64,000 bases of DNA, from assembly GCA_902825775.1 (NCBI GenBank), contig CADECF010000005.1:170098-234097 (forward strand). Direction: 5' to 3'. The notes under the pieces are model-generated. The model was not told where the DNA came from, searched no databases, and was given only the letters and a program-made list of their open reading frames with translations. Positions 25,689-36,591 of the stretch are shown in pieces; within the stretch, counting starts at the first letter, position 1, and each line of letters starts with the position of its first letter. Position numbers and translations under genes: made by a program. The DNA comes from an uncultured Lysobacteraceae bacterium (GTDB lineage: Bacteria; Pseudomonadota; Gammaproteobacteria; Xanthomonadales; Xanthomonadaceae).

Positions 25689-26178
25689 GCAAGCACCTGA
25701 TACATCTGCAGGAGCGGCCGCCGCCGCTTCCAGCGGCGGCAAGAGTCGAGAGGTCGCGGCCGAAACCGCTCCTACGAGGTCGATTCGTGTACCGACTACT
25801 GGGGAGGGGCGCTACCTGCCTTTGGCAATGGACGGGCTGCTCCGACCGTCATCCGGATGCACCGTCTCCGGCCAGTATTGCTCGGCGAGCGCAATCGCTA
25901 ACGTCTGCTTGTGTTCGCGCCTTGTTAATCCTTTCGTAACAAACGAAGGACCTTGGCTGGGCACGAGGGTATCGCGGCAACAAAACGATTCATTCGTGGA
26001 AGTCGAAAACCAGAACAGGGCTCCGAATTCTTCGGCGCATAGCGCTCGAAGCTTTGGCTTGTGGCGCTACCGGCGGTTCCGGACGCGTGCCGGGCCGCTG
26101 GCGGCCGTCCTGGCGGACAACGGATCCACATCTTCGGAAGCCGAGCTGTTTTTGATCATTGAATAGGGGATCCAGAGA
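25689..26178. other. Intergenic region before the Oar-like receptor
   Basis: This 490-base region holds a worn family A palindrome (25707-25778, arms AGGAGCGG and CCGCTCCT with a different centre), an imperfect inverted repeat CCTTTCGT/ACGAAGG around 25930-25949, and the promoter and leader of the receptor gene. A run of open codons from 25822 to 26166 looks like chance: its composition is unlike neighbouring genes and it has no ribosome site. Confidence 0.5.
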
Positions 26179-29145
26179 ATGGCAATTGATTTGTACAAAG
26201 GACTCAAGCGCAGCGCACTGACGGTTGCCTTGGGCCTGTGCTTCGTCAGCGGCGTGCATGCGCAGACCAATACGGCGGGTGCAGTAGCGGGTCGCGCCGC
26301 CGCGGGCGATGCCATCACGGTCGCCAGTCCGGACACCGGCTTCTCGCGCACCATCAACGCGAGCAGCGACGGCAGTTATCGCCTATCGCAACTGCCTCCC
26401 GGCAAGTACACCATCACCCGCAAGGGCGCGGACGGGGGGACCAGCGCGCGCGAAGTGGTGGTCAACGTAGGCACCGCAGCGAACGTCGATTTCGTAAACG
26501 CTTCCGGCGGCGCCACCAACCTGGACACCGTGACGGTGGTGGGCACCGGCGCCATCAATCCGATCGACGTTTCGTCCGTGGAATCGTCCACGATCCTGAC
26601 CGAGGAGGCGATCGACCGCCTGCCGGTCGGCCGCGACACCACCGCGATCGCCTTGCTGGCGCCGGGTACGGTCAAGAGCGACAGCTTCAACAACGTGGCT
26701 TCGTTCGGCGGCGCCTCGGCCGCGGAAAACGCGTACTACATCAACGGCTTCAACGTCACCAATATCCGCAACGGCCTGTCCTACAACGAAGTGCCGTTCG
26801 AAGGCGTCGCCGAGATGCAGGTCAAGACCGGCGGCTACGGCGCCGAGTTCGGCCGCTCGCTGGGCGGCGTGGCCAACGTCATCACCAAGCGCGGCACCAA
26901 CGAGTGGAAGTTCGGCGGCAGCGTCTACTACACCCCGGACGATCTTCGCGGCTCGTTCCGCCGCGAGGACGACCTGAGCGGCGATGCCAACTGGGCCCTG
27001 GTGGATGCCGAGCACGAACAGGATGAGCTGATCTACAACGTTTACGGCAGCGGCCCGATCATCAAGGACAAGTTGTTCATTTTCGGCCTGTACCAGGGCA
27101 ACAAGACCGAGTTCAACCAGTTCGGCACCAACTTCACCAATCTGCGCCGCGGCCAGTTCGACGAAAGCAAGAACGACAAGGGCCTGGTCAAGATCGACTG
27201 GAGCATCACCGACAACCAACTGCTCGAGCTGACGGCGTTCCGCGATCGCGACGAAACCACGCGCAACATCTACCTGCTCGCGCGGCCGTGGGAGCGGGAA
27301 TTGGGCACTTTCCAGGGCACCCAGACGCTGGTCACCGGCGGCGACAACTACATCGCCAAGTGGACCGGCTATTTCGGCGACAACTTCACCCTGTCGGCGC
27401 TTGCCGGCCGCGGCGAGTACACGAATGCCGTGGTCTCGCCGAACACCGACTGCCCGTTCATCCAGGACAACCGTCCCGGCCAGCCGTCGCGGCGCGGCTG
27501 CGCCGTGGCCGCGAACTTCTCGGTGGAGGATGCCGGCGACAACCGCGACGCTTACCGCATCGATGCCGAGTGGGTGCTGGGCGACCACACGTTGCGTTTC
27601 GGTCTGGATCGCGAAGAGATCTCGTCGATCGCGAAGAGCGAATCGTCGGGCGGCGTCACCTACACCATCGATTCGGCCGATGACGCTTCGCTGCCGCCCG
27701 GCGCGGTCCTGCCTCCGGGCACGACCGCGGTCGTCTTTGCACGCGAGTTCAGCAACGGCGGCGAGTTCTCGACCAAGAACGAGGCGTTCTACGTCGAAGA
27801 CAGCTGGCAGATCTCCGACAACTTCCTCGCCTACCTGGGCGTTCGCAACGAATCCTTCGAGAACTTCAATGCGGACGGCGTGATCTTCGCCAAGAAGGAC
27901 GACACCTGGGCGCCGCGTCTGGGCTTCTCGTGGGACGTCAACGGCGATGCCACCACCAAGGTGTTCGGTAATGCGGGCCGGTACTACATCCCGATCATGT
28001 CCAACACCAACGTGCGCCTCTCCGGCGCCGAACGCGATATACAGACGTACTACACCTTCGATGGCACGTTCAGCGGCGGTCAGTTCGATACGCCGGTGCT
28101 CGGCCAGGAGATCGCGCGCGTGGTGCAGTCCAGCGGCGTGGCCGCCGATCCGCGCAGCGTGGTCGACGACAATCTGTCGCCGCTGTTCCAGGACGAGTAC
28201 ATCCTGGGCTTCCAGCAGCAGTTGACCGACAAGTGGTCGGCCGGCATCCGCGCCATCCATCGCAAGATGAGTTCGGGCATGGACGACTACTGCGCCTACC
28301 AGGCGCCGCGCGACTGGGCGGCGGCCAACGGATTCAGCAGCACGCCGGGCGATGCGTCCGATGGCGAGGTCACCAGCGAAGCCGATGCGATCGGCGAAGC
28401 CACCGGCCATTGCTTCCTGATGAATCCGGGCAGCGACCTGAACGCCAACATCGACGTCAACGGCGACGGCACGCTGGAGAAGGTGAAGATCCCGGCCAGC
28501 GCGCTGCGCCTGCCGACGCCCACCCGCACCTACAACGCTCTGGAGTTCTTCTTCGAGCGCGTCTGGGACGGCAAGTGGACGATGCAGGGTTCCTACACCT
28601 GGTCCAAGAGCATCGGCAACACCGAAGGTTACGTGAAGTCCGACATCGCCCAGACCGACGCCGGCCTCACCCAGGACTTCGACTTCGCCGAACTGATGGA
28701 GAACAGCTACGGCTACCTGCCCAATGATCGCCGCCACGCCATCAAGGTATTCGGTTCGTACCAGCTCGCCAGCGAGTGGCGGATCGGCGCCAACCTGATC
28801 GTGCAGAGCGGCCGCCCGTTGAACTGCTTCGGCGACTATCCCGCCGGGCAAAGCAACGAAGAAACGCTCTATACCAACGCATCGTTCTACTGCGATGGCG
28901 TAGCCTCGCCGCGCGGTACCCGCGGCCGTCTGGAGTGGACGCGCAATCTCAGCCTGCAGGTGGCCTACGAGCCGCAGTGGGCCAAGGGTTTGTGGGCCAA
29001 GGTCGATGTGTTCAACGTGACCGACGAAGACACCGTGACTTCGGTGCGCGAGCGCCAGTCGCCGAGGAACCGCTACCTGCAGCCGATCACGTGGCAGGCG
29101 CCGCGTTCGGTACGCCTGAGCGTGGGTTACGACTTCAACCTGTAA
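26179..29145 (+). CDS. TonB-dependent receptor, Oar-like
   Basis: 988 residues. After the signal peptide (ALTVALGLCFVSGVHAQ) comes a carboxypeptidase-regulatory-like beta-sandwich at residues 30-110, with DGSYRLSQLPPGKYTI. The plug follows (LDTVTVVGTGAINPIDVSSV) and then a 22-strand barrel ending SVRLSVGYDFNL. This layout is that of Oar-like receptors, which in xanthomonads take up or process large substrates such as peptides or polysaccharides through TonB energy. No TonB box regulator or catabolic locus is adjacent, so the ligand is unknown. GGGGATCCAGAGA precedes the ATG as ribosome site. Confidence 0.9.
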   Translation: MAIDLYKGLKRSALTVALGLCFVSGVHAQTNTAGAVAGRAAAGDAITVASPDTGFSRTINASSDGSYRLSQLPPGKYTITRKGADGGTSAREVVVNVGTAANVDFVNASGGATNLDTVTVVGTGAINPIDVSSVESSTILTEEAIDRLPVGRDTTAIALLAPGTVKSDSFNNVASFGGASAAENAYYINGFNVTNIRNGLSYNEVPFEGVAEMQVKTGGYGAEFGRSLGGVANVITKRGTNEWKFGGSVYYTPDDLRGSFRREDDLSGDANWALVDAEHEQDELIYNVYGSGPIIKDKLFIFGLYQGNKTEFNQFGTNFTNLRRGQFDESKNDKGLVKIDWSITDNQLLELTAFRDRDETTRNIYLLARPWERELGTFQGTQTLVTGGDNYIAKWTGYFGDNFTLSALAGRGEYTNAVVSPNTDCPFIQDNRPGQPSRRGCAVAANFSVEDAGDNRDAYRIDAEWVLGDHTLRFGLDREEISSIAKSESSGGVTYTIDSADDASLPPGAVLPPGTTAVVFAREFSNGGEFSTKNEAFYVEDSWQISDNFLAYLGVRNESFENFNADGVIFAKKDDTWAPRLGFSWDVNGDATTKVFGNAGRYYIPIMSNTNVRLSGAERDIQTYYTFDGTFSGGQFDTPVLGQEIARVVQSSGVAADPRSVVDDNLSPLFQDEYILGFQQQLTDKWSAGIRAIHRKMSSGMDDYCAYQAPRDWAAANGFSSTPGDASDGEVTSEADAIGEATGHCFLMNPGSDLNANIDVNGDGTLEKVKIPASALRLPTPTRTYNALEFFFERVWDGKWTMQGSYTWSKSIGNTEGYVKSDIAQTDAGLTQDFDFAELMENSYGYLPNDRRHAIKVFGSYQLASEWRIGANLIVQSGRPLNCFGDYPAGQSNEETLYTNASFYCDGVASPRGTRGRLEWTRNLSLQVAYEPQWAKGLWAKVDVFNVTDEDTVTSVRERQSPRNRYLQPITWQAPRSVRLSVGYDFNL

Positions 29146-29159
29146 TCGCGATTCGCCGA

Positions 29160-29184
29160 CGGGCCGGTTTCAAGAACCGGCCCG
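29160..29184 (+). terminator. Hairpin after receptor gene
   Basis: Ten-base perfect stem (CGGGCCGGTT and complement) with a TCAAG loop, fifteen bases past the receptor stop. No T-run, so it is more likely a stabilising or pausing structure. Confidence 0.55.
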
Positions 29185-29296
29185 TTCGGTGCCGCGCGCC
29201 GATACGCATCGGCCGGCCGATCGGTTCGACCGATTCCGTAAGACATCAGATAGATAGAGCGCCATACATGGTGCCATTGTGGTAACCCCCGACCCT

Positions 29297-29333
29297 GCCG
29301 CAGCCGGCTGACCCGCCTCTGCGGCTTTTTTTT
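29297..29333 (+). terminator. Intrinsic terminator before desaturase
   Basis: GCCGCAG pairs with CTGCGGC and eight T follow at once. This is the clearest Rho-independent terminator in the region and ends the receptor transcript. Confidence 0.75.
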
Positions 29334-29398
29334 GCCGATTTGCCGCAGGCTCCATACGTTGCGGGATGGCCGCCGTGATGGCGGATCCATCCCCTACA

Positions 29399-30448
29399 AT
29401 GACCGGACACGACGGGAACCCATTTGTGAACGAAGCCATCGAGCCGCACCCTCCCGCCGCCAATCTGCGCCAGCTCTGCGCAAGGTTCGCCAAACCCCAT
29501 CTCGGCCGCGCCATCTGGCAGTTGATCAACACCGTGCTGCCGTTGGCAGCGTTGTGGGCGCTGATGGCTTGGAGCGTGGTGGGCGAGTGGGGATACGGCT
29601 GGACGCTGTTGCTCGCGGTGCCGACCGCGGGGCTGTACATCCGCACTTTCATCATCCAGCACGACTGCGGGCACGGCTCGTTCTTCGCCAGCACCCGCGC
29701 CAACAATGTGGCGGGCCGGTGCCTGGGCCTGGTCACGCTGTTCCCGTACGGCTACTGGAAGAAGACGCACGCCATGCACCATGGCGGTTCGGGCAATCTG
29801 GACCGCCGCGAAATGGGCGATATCGATACGCTCACCGTGGCCGAATATTGCGCGCGCTCCTGGCTCGGCCGCCTCAGTTACCGCCTGTATCGCAGCGCGC
29901 CGGTGATGCTGGGCATCGGCCCGGCCTACCAATTCGTCATCAAGCATCGTTTCCCGTTCGACCTGCCGTTCTCGTGGAAGCGGGAATGGGCCAGCGTGCT
30001 GCTCAACAATCTCACGCTGCTGATCGCATTGGTCGCGCTGCATTTCGTGATCGGCTGGCATACGGTGCTGCTGGTGCATCTGCCTATCGTGCTGATCGCC
30101 GGCGCCGCGGGCGTGTGGCTGTTCTACGTGCAGCACACATTCGAACACGCGTACTGGACGCGCGGGGTGGAATGGGACGCCAACCAGGCGGCGATCGCCG
30201 GCAGTTCCTTCTACGACCTGCCGCGGGTGATGCATTGGCTGACCGGGAACATCGGTTATCACCATATCCACCATCTCGCGAGCCGCATCCCGAATTACCG
30301 GCTGCGCGAGGCTTTCGAGTCGAGTCCGCTGCTGCAGGTGGCGCCCAGGCTCACGCTGTGGGCCAGCCTGAAAAGCGCGCGCCTGAAGCTATGGTGCGAA
30401 GACACCAAGCGCATGGTCGGCTTTCCCAAGCACGCGCGAACGGGCTGA
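29399..30448 (+). CDS. Membrane fatty acid desaturase
   Basis: About 349 residues. The three histidine boxes of membrane desaturases are present: [19 protein letters not shown] and [14 protein letters not shown], together binding the diiron centre. Transmembrane helices lie at [45 protein letters not shown] and [21 protein letters not shown]. It inserts a double bond in fatty acyl chains using oxygen. In-frame ATGs occur at 29366, 29378 and 29399, with a GTG at 29426; 29399 is a compromise, as none has a strong ribosome site. A lactonase-like gene follows 40 bases later. Confidence 0.88.
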   Translation: MTGHDGNPFVNEAIEPHPPAANLRQLCARFAKPHLGRAIWQLINTVLPLAALWALMAWSVVGEWGYGWTLLLAVPTAGLYIRTFIIQHDCGHGSFFASTRANNVAGRCLGLVTLFPYGYWKKTHAMHHGGSGNLDRREMGDIDTLTVAEYCARSWLGRLSYRLYRSAPVMLGIGPAYQFVIKHRFPFDLPFSWKREWASVLLNNLTLLIALVALHFVIGWHTVLLVHLPIVLIAGAAGVWLFYVQHTFEHAYWTRGVEWDANQAAIAGSSFYDLPRVMHWLTGNIGYHHIHHLASRIPNYRLREAFESSPLLQVAPRLTLWASLKSARLKLWCEDTKRMVGFPKHARTG

Positions 30449-30488
30449 ATCCACGACTCGGAATCGCTCAGGTAATGGAAGCAACGCC

Positions 30489-31331
30489 ATGAGAATAGGC
30501 CTCCGCTATCTGCTTGCCGCGTTCCTCGCGTTTCCTTTGTCCCTTGCCGCGGCCGCGCCGTCATCCAAACCCGGCGTCCGCTTGTGGCGTTTGGACTGCG
30601 GCGAGCTTTGGACCTACAACCTGGGCGAGATGTCCGATACGCGCGCCTACCTCGGCCAAAGCAAGACATTCGTCGGCAGCTGCTATCTGATCAAACACGG
30701 CGATGCGTATCTGCTGTGGGATACGGGCTTAGCCAGGGATGCGCTGAACAAGCCGCTCACGCAGGGCGACCAGGATTCCGAATCGCTGGCCACGACCATC
30801 GCCGATCAACTCGCGCGGATCGGGGTGAAGCCTGCGCAGGTATCGCTGGTCGGCATCAGCCATTACCACTTCGATCACATCGGTCAGGCGGCGGAATTTC
30901 CGCAGGCCAAACTGCTCATCGGGCAAGGGGACTTCGATGTATTGAGCCGGCCCGGCCAGGAAGAGCGCGCAAAACGGTTCTCGCCATGGCTGCGGCCGGA
31001 CGCCAAGATCGAAAAGGTCAATGGCGATTACGACGTATTCGGAGACGGCAGCGTGGTGATGCTGGATTTGCCCGGCCATACGCCCGGCCACCATGGCCTG
31101 CTGGTGCAACTCCCGAAGCGCGGTCCGGTGCTGCTGTCGGGCGATGTGGTGCATTTCCGCGAGAATCTGGAGTCGATGGGCATCCCTTCGTTCAACACCA
31201 ACCGGGCCGATTCGCTGGCCTCGATGGATCGCTTCATCAAACTCGCGAAGAACCTGGACGCCACGCTGATCATCCAGCACGAGGAAAAGGACGTCGCCAA
31301 GTTGCCGGCATTCCCGGAAGCGGCCGAATGA
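30489..31331 (+). CDS. Secreted metallo-beta-lactamase-fold protein, AHL lactonase-like
   Basis: 280 residues with a signal peptide (YLLAAFLAFPLSLAAAA). The zinc-binding HxHxDH motif is SHYHFDHIG, followed by the later histidine in GHTPGHHGLLV, the bridging aspartate in LLSGDVVHF and the last histidine in IIQHEEKD. Domain order and length match the N-acyl-homoserine lactonase-like group (AttM/AiiA related). The export signal suggests activity outside the cytoplasm. True lactone hydrolysis is unproven. No luxI-type synthase is in the window. Confidence 0.8.
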   Translation: MRIGLRYLLAAFLAFPLSLAAAAPSSKPGVRLWRLDCGELWTYNLGEMSDTRAYLGQSKTFVGSCYLIKHGDAYLLWDTGLARDALNKPLTQGDQDSESLATTIADQLARIGVKPAQVSLVGISHYHFDHIGQAAEFPQAKLLIGQGDFDVLSRPGQEERAKRFSPWLRPDAKIEKVNGDYDVFGDGSVVMLDLPGHTPGHHGLLVQLPKRGPVLLSGDVVHFRENLESMGIPSFNTNRADSLASMDRFIKLAKNLDATLIIQHEEKDVAKLPAFPEAAE

Positions 31332-31364
31332 GTCGGGTACGTCCGGCAGCCTGAGTCTGCGTAT

Positions 31365-31381
31365 TGCACTATATTGGTGCA
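31365..31381. promoter_or_regulatory. NtrC box touching the ntrB start codon
   Basis: TGCACTATATTGGTGCA matches the classical NtrC dyad (TGCAC, spacer, TTGGTGCA) at all conserved positions. It ends one base before the ntrB ATG, so bound NtrC would cover the ribosome site or promoter start and repress ntrBC. Confidence 0.85.
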
Positions 31382-32444
31382 ATGCAATCCGAAACCTTCG
31401 TGCCTCCCGATCTCGACCGCCTGACCACCCCGCTGGTCTGGGCCGATGCTGCCGGCCGCATCGTCGGCAGCAATGCGGCGTTCGCGCGTTGGCTGGGGAT
31501 CAGCGCGCGGCGTTTGGTCGATCAGCCGCTGGCCGCGTTGGAACTGGACGGCGATACGCTTCGTCGCGCCTTGTCCGCGGGCACGCCGGCCGACACCGAG
31601 CCGATGCGCCTGCGCCGCATCGAACTGGCCTATCTGGGGGGCGAGCCGCGCTTCGCCGATGCCTGGCTCACCCGTGGCGAAGACGGCGGCTGGTTGCTGG
31701 AGGCGCATCCGGTCGATGAGTTCCCCGGCGACGATCCGGCGATCGCATTGCCGGGCGCGTTGTCGGCGGCGCTGAAAGGGCTCGCCCACGAACTGCGTAA
31801 TCCGCTCGCCGGCTTGAAAGGCGCGGCACAACTGCTGGCGCGGCGCGGCCAGGATGCGGGCGGGCATTTCGACGAGAACTCGCGCGAGCTGACCGGTTTG
31901 ATCGAATCCGAAGTCGAACGGCTGACCCAACTCATCGACCGCCTGCTGTCGCCGATGCCGGCCGCGCCGCATGCGCCGCTCAATATCCACGCCACGCTCG
32001 AACGCGTGCTGCGCTTGGCCGAAACCGATGCCGGTTGGGCGGTGCGCTTGGTGCGCGATTACGACCCCAGCCTGCCGGAACTGCTCGGCGACGCCGACCG
32101 TCTGACCCAGGCGGCGTGGAATCTGGTGCGCAACGCCATCGAAGCAGGCGCGGCCAACATAACCTTGCGCACGCGCGCCGAACACGGCGTGCGCATCGGC
32201 GCTGCGCTGCACGGGCTGGCGCTGCGCCTGGAAATCGGCGACGACGGCCGCGGCGTGCCCGAGGATCTCACCGAGCGCCTGTTCCTGCCCTTGGTCAGCG
32301 GCCGTGCCGACGGCAGCGGGCTCGGGCTGGCGCTGGCGCAGCAGGTCGCGCGCGAGCATCGCGGGTCGCTGACTTACCGCTCCCGACCGGGGCACACCGT
32401 GTTCACGCTGCTGTTGCCGATGCCCGCCGACGAGGAGCGCGAAC

Positions 32445-32452
<8 letters not shown>
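31382..32452 (+). CDS. ntrB: Nitrogen regulation histidine kinase NtrB
   Basis: 356 residues. An N-terminal PAS domain (VWADAAGRIVGSNAAFARWLG) is followed by the H-box GLAHELRNPLAGLKGAAQ with the phosphorylated His136, then the N-box NLVRNAIEAG, the G1 box GDDGRGVPED and G2 box GSGLGLALAQQ. It phosphorylates NtrC and is switched to phosphatase by P-II. The ATG at 31382 is used, since the residues before it (from a TTG at 31364) are the NtrC box in translation. No ribosome site is seen, which suggests a leaderless message. The stop overlaps ntrC by eight bases. Confidence 0.93.
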
Positions 32453-33863
<1,411 letters not shown>

Positions 33864-33872
33864 ATAACCTGC

Positions 33873-34321
33873 TTTGTAGAGCGGAGCTTGCTCCGCTGCT
33901 CTTGCTCGTGCGCTTAAGCCGTCATCCCCGCGAAGGCAGGGATTCAGCGACTTCGCTCTGGCTTTGTAGAGCGGGGCTTGCTCCGCTGCTCTTATTGCCG
34001 GCTTCTCGCAGCCTGCCTCACTACGTTCGGTTGTTCGTCCGCTAAAAAACGCCACCCGCACGCAACGCGGAAGCCTTTTCCATGGCGTGAGTCGCACCGA
34101 CACTCACCGGCTGCACGGGGACTTGGATCCCACGTGCGCCGGTATGACGGTTAAGAGCAACAGCAGCGGGGCAAGCCCCGCTCTACAAAGCCGGAGCGAA
34201 GTCGCTGGATGCCAGCTTTGGCGGGCATGAGGGCTCTGAGACAAGATCAAAATGGGTCCCAGCGTTCGCTGGGATGACGATTCAAGGGCAGGAGCAGCGG
34301 GGCAAACCCCGCTCTACAGAG
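33873..34321. repeat. Composite of nested family C and D repeats
   Basis: Two left arms of family C (TTTGTAGAGCGGAGCTTGC at 33875 and a GGGG variant at 33964) are matched by two right arms (near 34165 and 34290). Family D pieces (CGTCATCCCCGCGAAGGCAG near 33919 and related bases to 34280) lie between. The whole 534-base gap between ntrC and sodC is repeat DNA; no gene is credible in it. The last right arm ends about 75 bases before the sodC start. Confidence 0.8.
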
Positions 34322-34397
34322 AAACGGGTTCGCGGCATTTCATTGAACCTCTACTTCACGCCGACTAGCCTTGGCGGGAGTATTTCGGAGCCACGCC

Positions 34398-34967
34398 ATG
34401 AAGATCCTTCCGTTCGTCCTCGCCTCCCTGTCTGCGGCGCTCGTCGCAGGTTGCGCCAGCACGCCTTCGTCTTCGGCATCGGCCGCCGCTACGCCGGCGC
34501 CGAAGAGCACGGCGCAGTCGGCCGGGGTCAATCTGGCGTCCGCTTCCGGCAGTCTGGTCAGCGGCAAGCTGACCGTGGTGCCCATGGGCGATGGCGTGCA
34601 CATCACCGGCGAAATCGGCGGTCTGCCGCCGAACAGCGCGCATGGCTTCCACATCCACGAGAAAGGCGATTGCAGCGCGGCCGATGCTTCCAGCGCGGGC
34701 GGCCACTTCAATCCGGCCGGCACTGCGCATGGCCAGGCCGAGCACGGCACGCATCATGCCGGCGATGCCGACAATCTGGTCGCCGATGCGCAGGGCGTGG
34801 CCAAAGTCGACCGGCATTTCGCCGGTGTGACGCTCGGCGGCGGCGCGGCCAACGATGTCGCCGGCAAGGCGGTGATCGTGCATGCCGCTCCGGACGACTA
34901 CAAAAGCCAACCGGCCGGGAATGCCGGCGCGCGCTTGGCTTGCGGCGTTATCAAAGTCGCGCAGTAA
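34398..34967 (+). CDS. sodC: Cu/Zn superoxide dismutase lipoprotein
   Basis: 189 residues. The lipobox is ALVAGCAS, followed by a low-complexity Ser/Ala stretch. Copper and zinc ligands are in HGFHIHEKGDC, GGHFNPAGTAHG, HGTHHAGDADNL and VIVHAAPDDY, and the two disulfide cysteines are in GDCSAAD and RLACGVI. It converts periplasmic superoxide to peroxide. The ATG at 34398 begins a good signal peptide; a TTG start at 34371 is open but adds a non-signal stretch. Confidence 0.95.
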   Translation: MKILPFVLASLSAALVAGCASTPSSSASAAATPAPKSTAQSAGVNLASASGSLVSGKLTVVPMGDGVHITGEIGGLPPNSAHGFHIHEKGDCSAADASSAGGHFNPAGTAHGQAEHGTHHAGDADNLVADAQGVAKVDRHFAGVTLGGGAANDVAGKAVIVHAAPDDYKSQPAGNAGARLACGVIKVAQ

Positions 34968-35000
34968 CGGCAGCGGAAGCGACGCGCGCTAACATGGCCT

Positions 35001-35501
35001 ATGAATAATGCTTTCGCGATCCGCCCCGCCGAAGATTCCGATGTCGACTGGCTGGCGGCCTGCGCCATCGCGATGGCGTGGGAAACCGAACGCAAACGGC
35101 TCGATCCGGCCACGCTCCACGCCGGCATCGCCGCCGGCCTGGCCGATGCGGCCAAGGCGCGTTATTTCATCGCCACGCTGGACACTTCGGTGGTCGACGC
35201 CGAAACCTTGGCGGTGCCGGTCGGCACGCTGATGCTGACCAGCGAATGGAGCGACTGGCGCAACGGCGACTGGTGGTGGATCCAGAGCGTATACGTACCG
35301 CCGCAGCATCGCCGCCAAGGCGTCTACGCGGCGCTTTACCGGTATGTCGAACGATTGGCGCGCGACAGCGAGAGCGTGATCGGCCTGCGGCTGTATGTGG
35401 AGAAGGAAAATGCCGTTGCCCAGCGCACTTACGAGTCGCTAGGCATGAGCGATGCCGGATACCTTCTGTATCAGGACTGGTTCGCCGAGGGCGCTTCGTA
35501 G
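35001..35501 (+). CDS. GNAT-family acetyltransferase
   Basis: 166 residues of the GNAT fold. The acetyl-CoA loop is VYVPPQHRRQGVYAALYRYVE, with the variant Q/R-x-x-G-x-x form. The N-terminal AIRPAEDSDVDWLAACAIAMAWE and the later NAVAQRTYESLGM are typical. Substrate is unknown. It begins 33 bases after sodC and may share its transcript. Confidence 0.88.
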   Translation: MNNAFAIRPAEDSDVDWLAACAIAMAWETERKRLDPATLHAGIAAGLADAAKARYFIATLDTSVVDAETLAVPVGTLMLTSEWSDWRNGDWWWIQSVYVPPQHRRQGVYAALYRYVERLARDSESVIGLRLYVEKENAVAQRTYESLGMSDAGYLLYQDWFAEGAS

Positions 35502-35511
35502 CCTGATTTTT

Positions 35512-35588
35512 GTGGGAGCGGCTTCAGCCGCGAGCTTTTTCCAGCACTCACCGCAACATCAAGAGCTCGCGGCTGAAGCCGCTCCCAC
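35512..35588. repeat. Repeat family A hairpin
   Basis: Full palindrome between the convergent GNAT and 35611-36495 genes (arms TGTGGGAGCGGCTTCAGCC and complement). Confidence 0.9.
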
Positions 35589-35610
35589 GAAGCCGCCTGC
35601 AAATGCGGCG

Positions 35611-36495
35611 CTACAGCTCTTCGGCGTCGCGGCCGGCGCAATGCACGAACGTCACCGGTACGCCATGCGCTTGCAACACCGCGGCGAACTGCCGCTGCCG
35701 CGCTTCGAAATGCGCGTAACGGCGCGCCAGCGCATCGCCGGTGATCGCATCGTCGCCCAGATAGCGCTGGCGCCAGGCGTCCGGCGAGAACAATGCGATG
35801 TTCGCCTCGCCGTGGGCGTAGCGCAGCAAAGGCTCCGGCGGCGCATCCAGCCAAGCCTCATCCTGCGGGGCCAGCAATGCGGTTTCGATGACCGGCCACA
35901 ACGCGTCCAAACCCATGTTCCCGTATTGCAGTGCGGTCATCGCGGTGAGGTCGTGCAAGGTCAGGTAGCGCGCATGCTCGATGCGGGTGCCGAAATTTTC
36001 CTGAGCGCACAACGCCGTATCGGCCTGGGCCATGCCGCGATCGAGGAGGATGTCTTCGAATCGGCCGGTGACCTCCGCCGCCACGGCGGCATCGCCCGCC
36101 AGCAAGAACGGCAGCACCCGCAGGCTGCCTCCCAGCAGATCGGTCTCTGCGCGTAGCGGCAGGGGTGCGTCGCCTTGCGCATCGGCGCCGAACGCGATCA
36201 CGCGCGGCCCGTCGTGCCGCCCGGGCGCGCGCTGGCGCAATTCGTCCAACCGCCGGTGCAGCGGCCAACCGGGACGCAGCGTTTCGGCCGGGTCGAAATG
36301 CGCGGCCGCGAAGGCCAGTTCCAGCCCGCGCGCTTCCGGCACCAGCGCGGCGAGATCGCGACCCAGCAGCGCGGCGAGCCGGCCCGCATCGGCCTGCGGC
36401 AACGCCTGGCGCCCCGGCTGCGTGCCGGCTGCGAGCTCGAGCGCCATCACACCGAACACTTGCGTGGCGTCGTTAGCGGAATCGGTGACGGTCAT
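35611..36495 (-). CDS. Conserved-looking protein of unknown function
   Basis: 294 residues, acidic, no signal peptide or membrane segment. I cannot assign a family. It is rich in Ala and Leu and contains an RRYAHFEARQRQFAAVLQAHG helix near the C-terminus and a LLRYAHGEANIALFSPDAWR segment. Start and codon use look normal and the frame is clean, so the gene is real. It is convergent with the GNAT gene through a family A repeat and divergent from fadI. Confidence 0.7.
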   Translation of the reverse strand: MTVTDSANDATQVFGVMALELAAGTQPGRQALPQADAGRLAALLGRDLAALVPEARGLELAFAAAHFDPAETLRPGWPLHRRLDELRQRAPGRHDGPRVIAFGADAQGDAPLPLRAETDLLGGSLRVLPFLLAGDAAVAAEVTGRFEDILLDRGMAQADTALCAQENFGTRIEHARYLTLHDLTAMTALQYGNMGLDALWPVIETALLAPQDEAWLDAPPEPLLRYAHGEANIALFSPDAWRQRYLGDDAITGDALARRYAHFEARQRQFAAVLQAHGVPVTFVHCAGRDAEEL

Positions 36496-36591
36496 CGACT
36501 AAATCGTGATTGGCCGTGCACAGGCGCGGCGTTAGACTTGCTCGCATTATGACCTGTCGACGTCGACCGGTTCCCCCAGCGAGGTAAGCCG

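Noticed and set aside
25822-26166. 114-codon frame before the receptor
   Set aside because: No ribosome site, atypical composition, lies in the leader/promoter region of the receptor gene.
26383-28851. 822-codon open frame antisense to the Oar-like receptor
   Set aside because: High-GC shadow of the receptor codons, with low-complexity His/Arg/Ala composition, no ribosome site and no family pattern.
36556-36567. GTCGACGTCGAC palindrome before fadI as operator
   Set aside because: Short palindromes of GTCGAC type are common by chance in this composition and no FadR-like match is evident.
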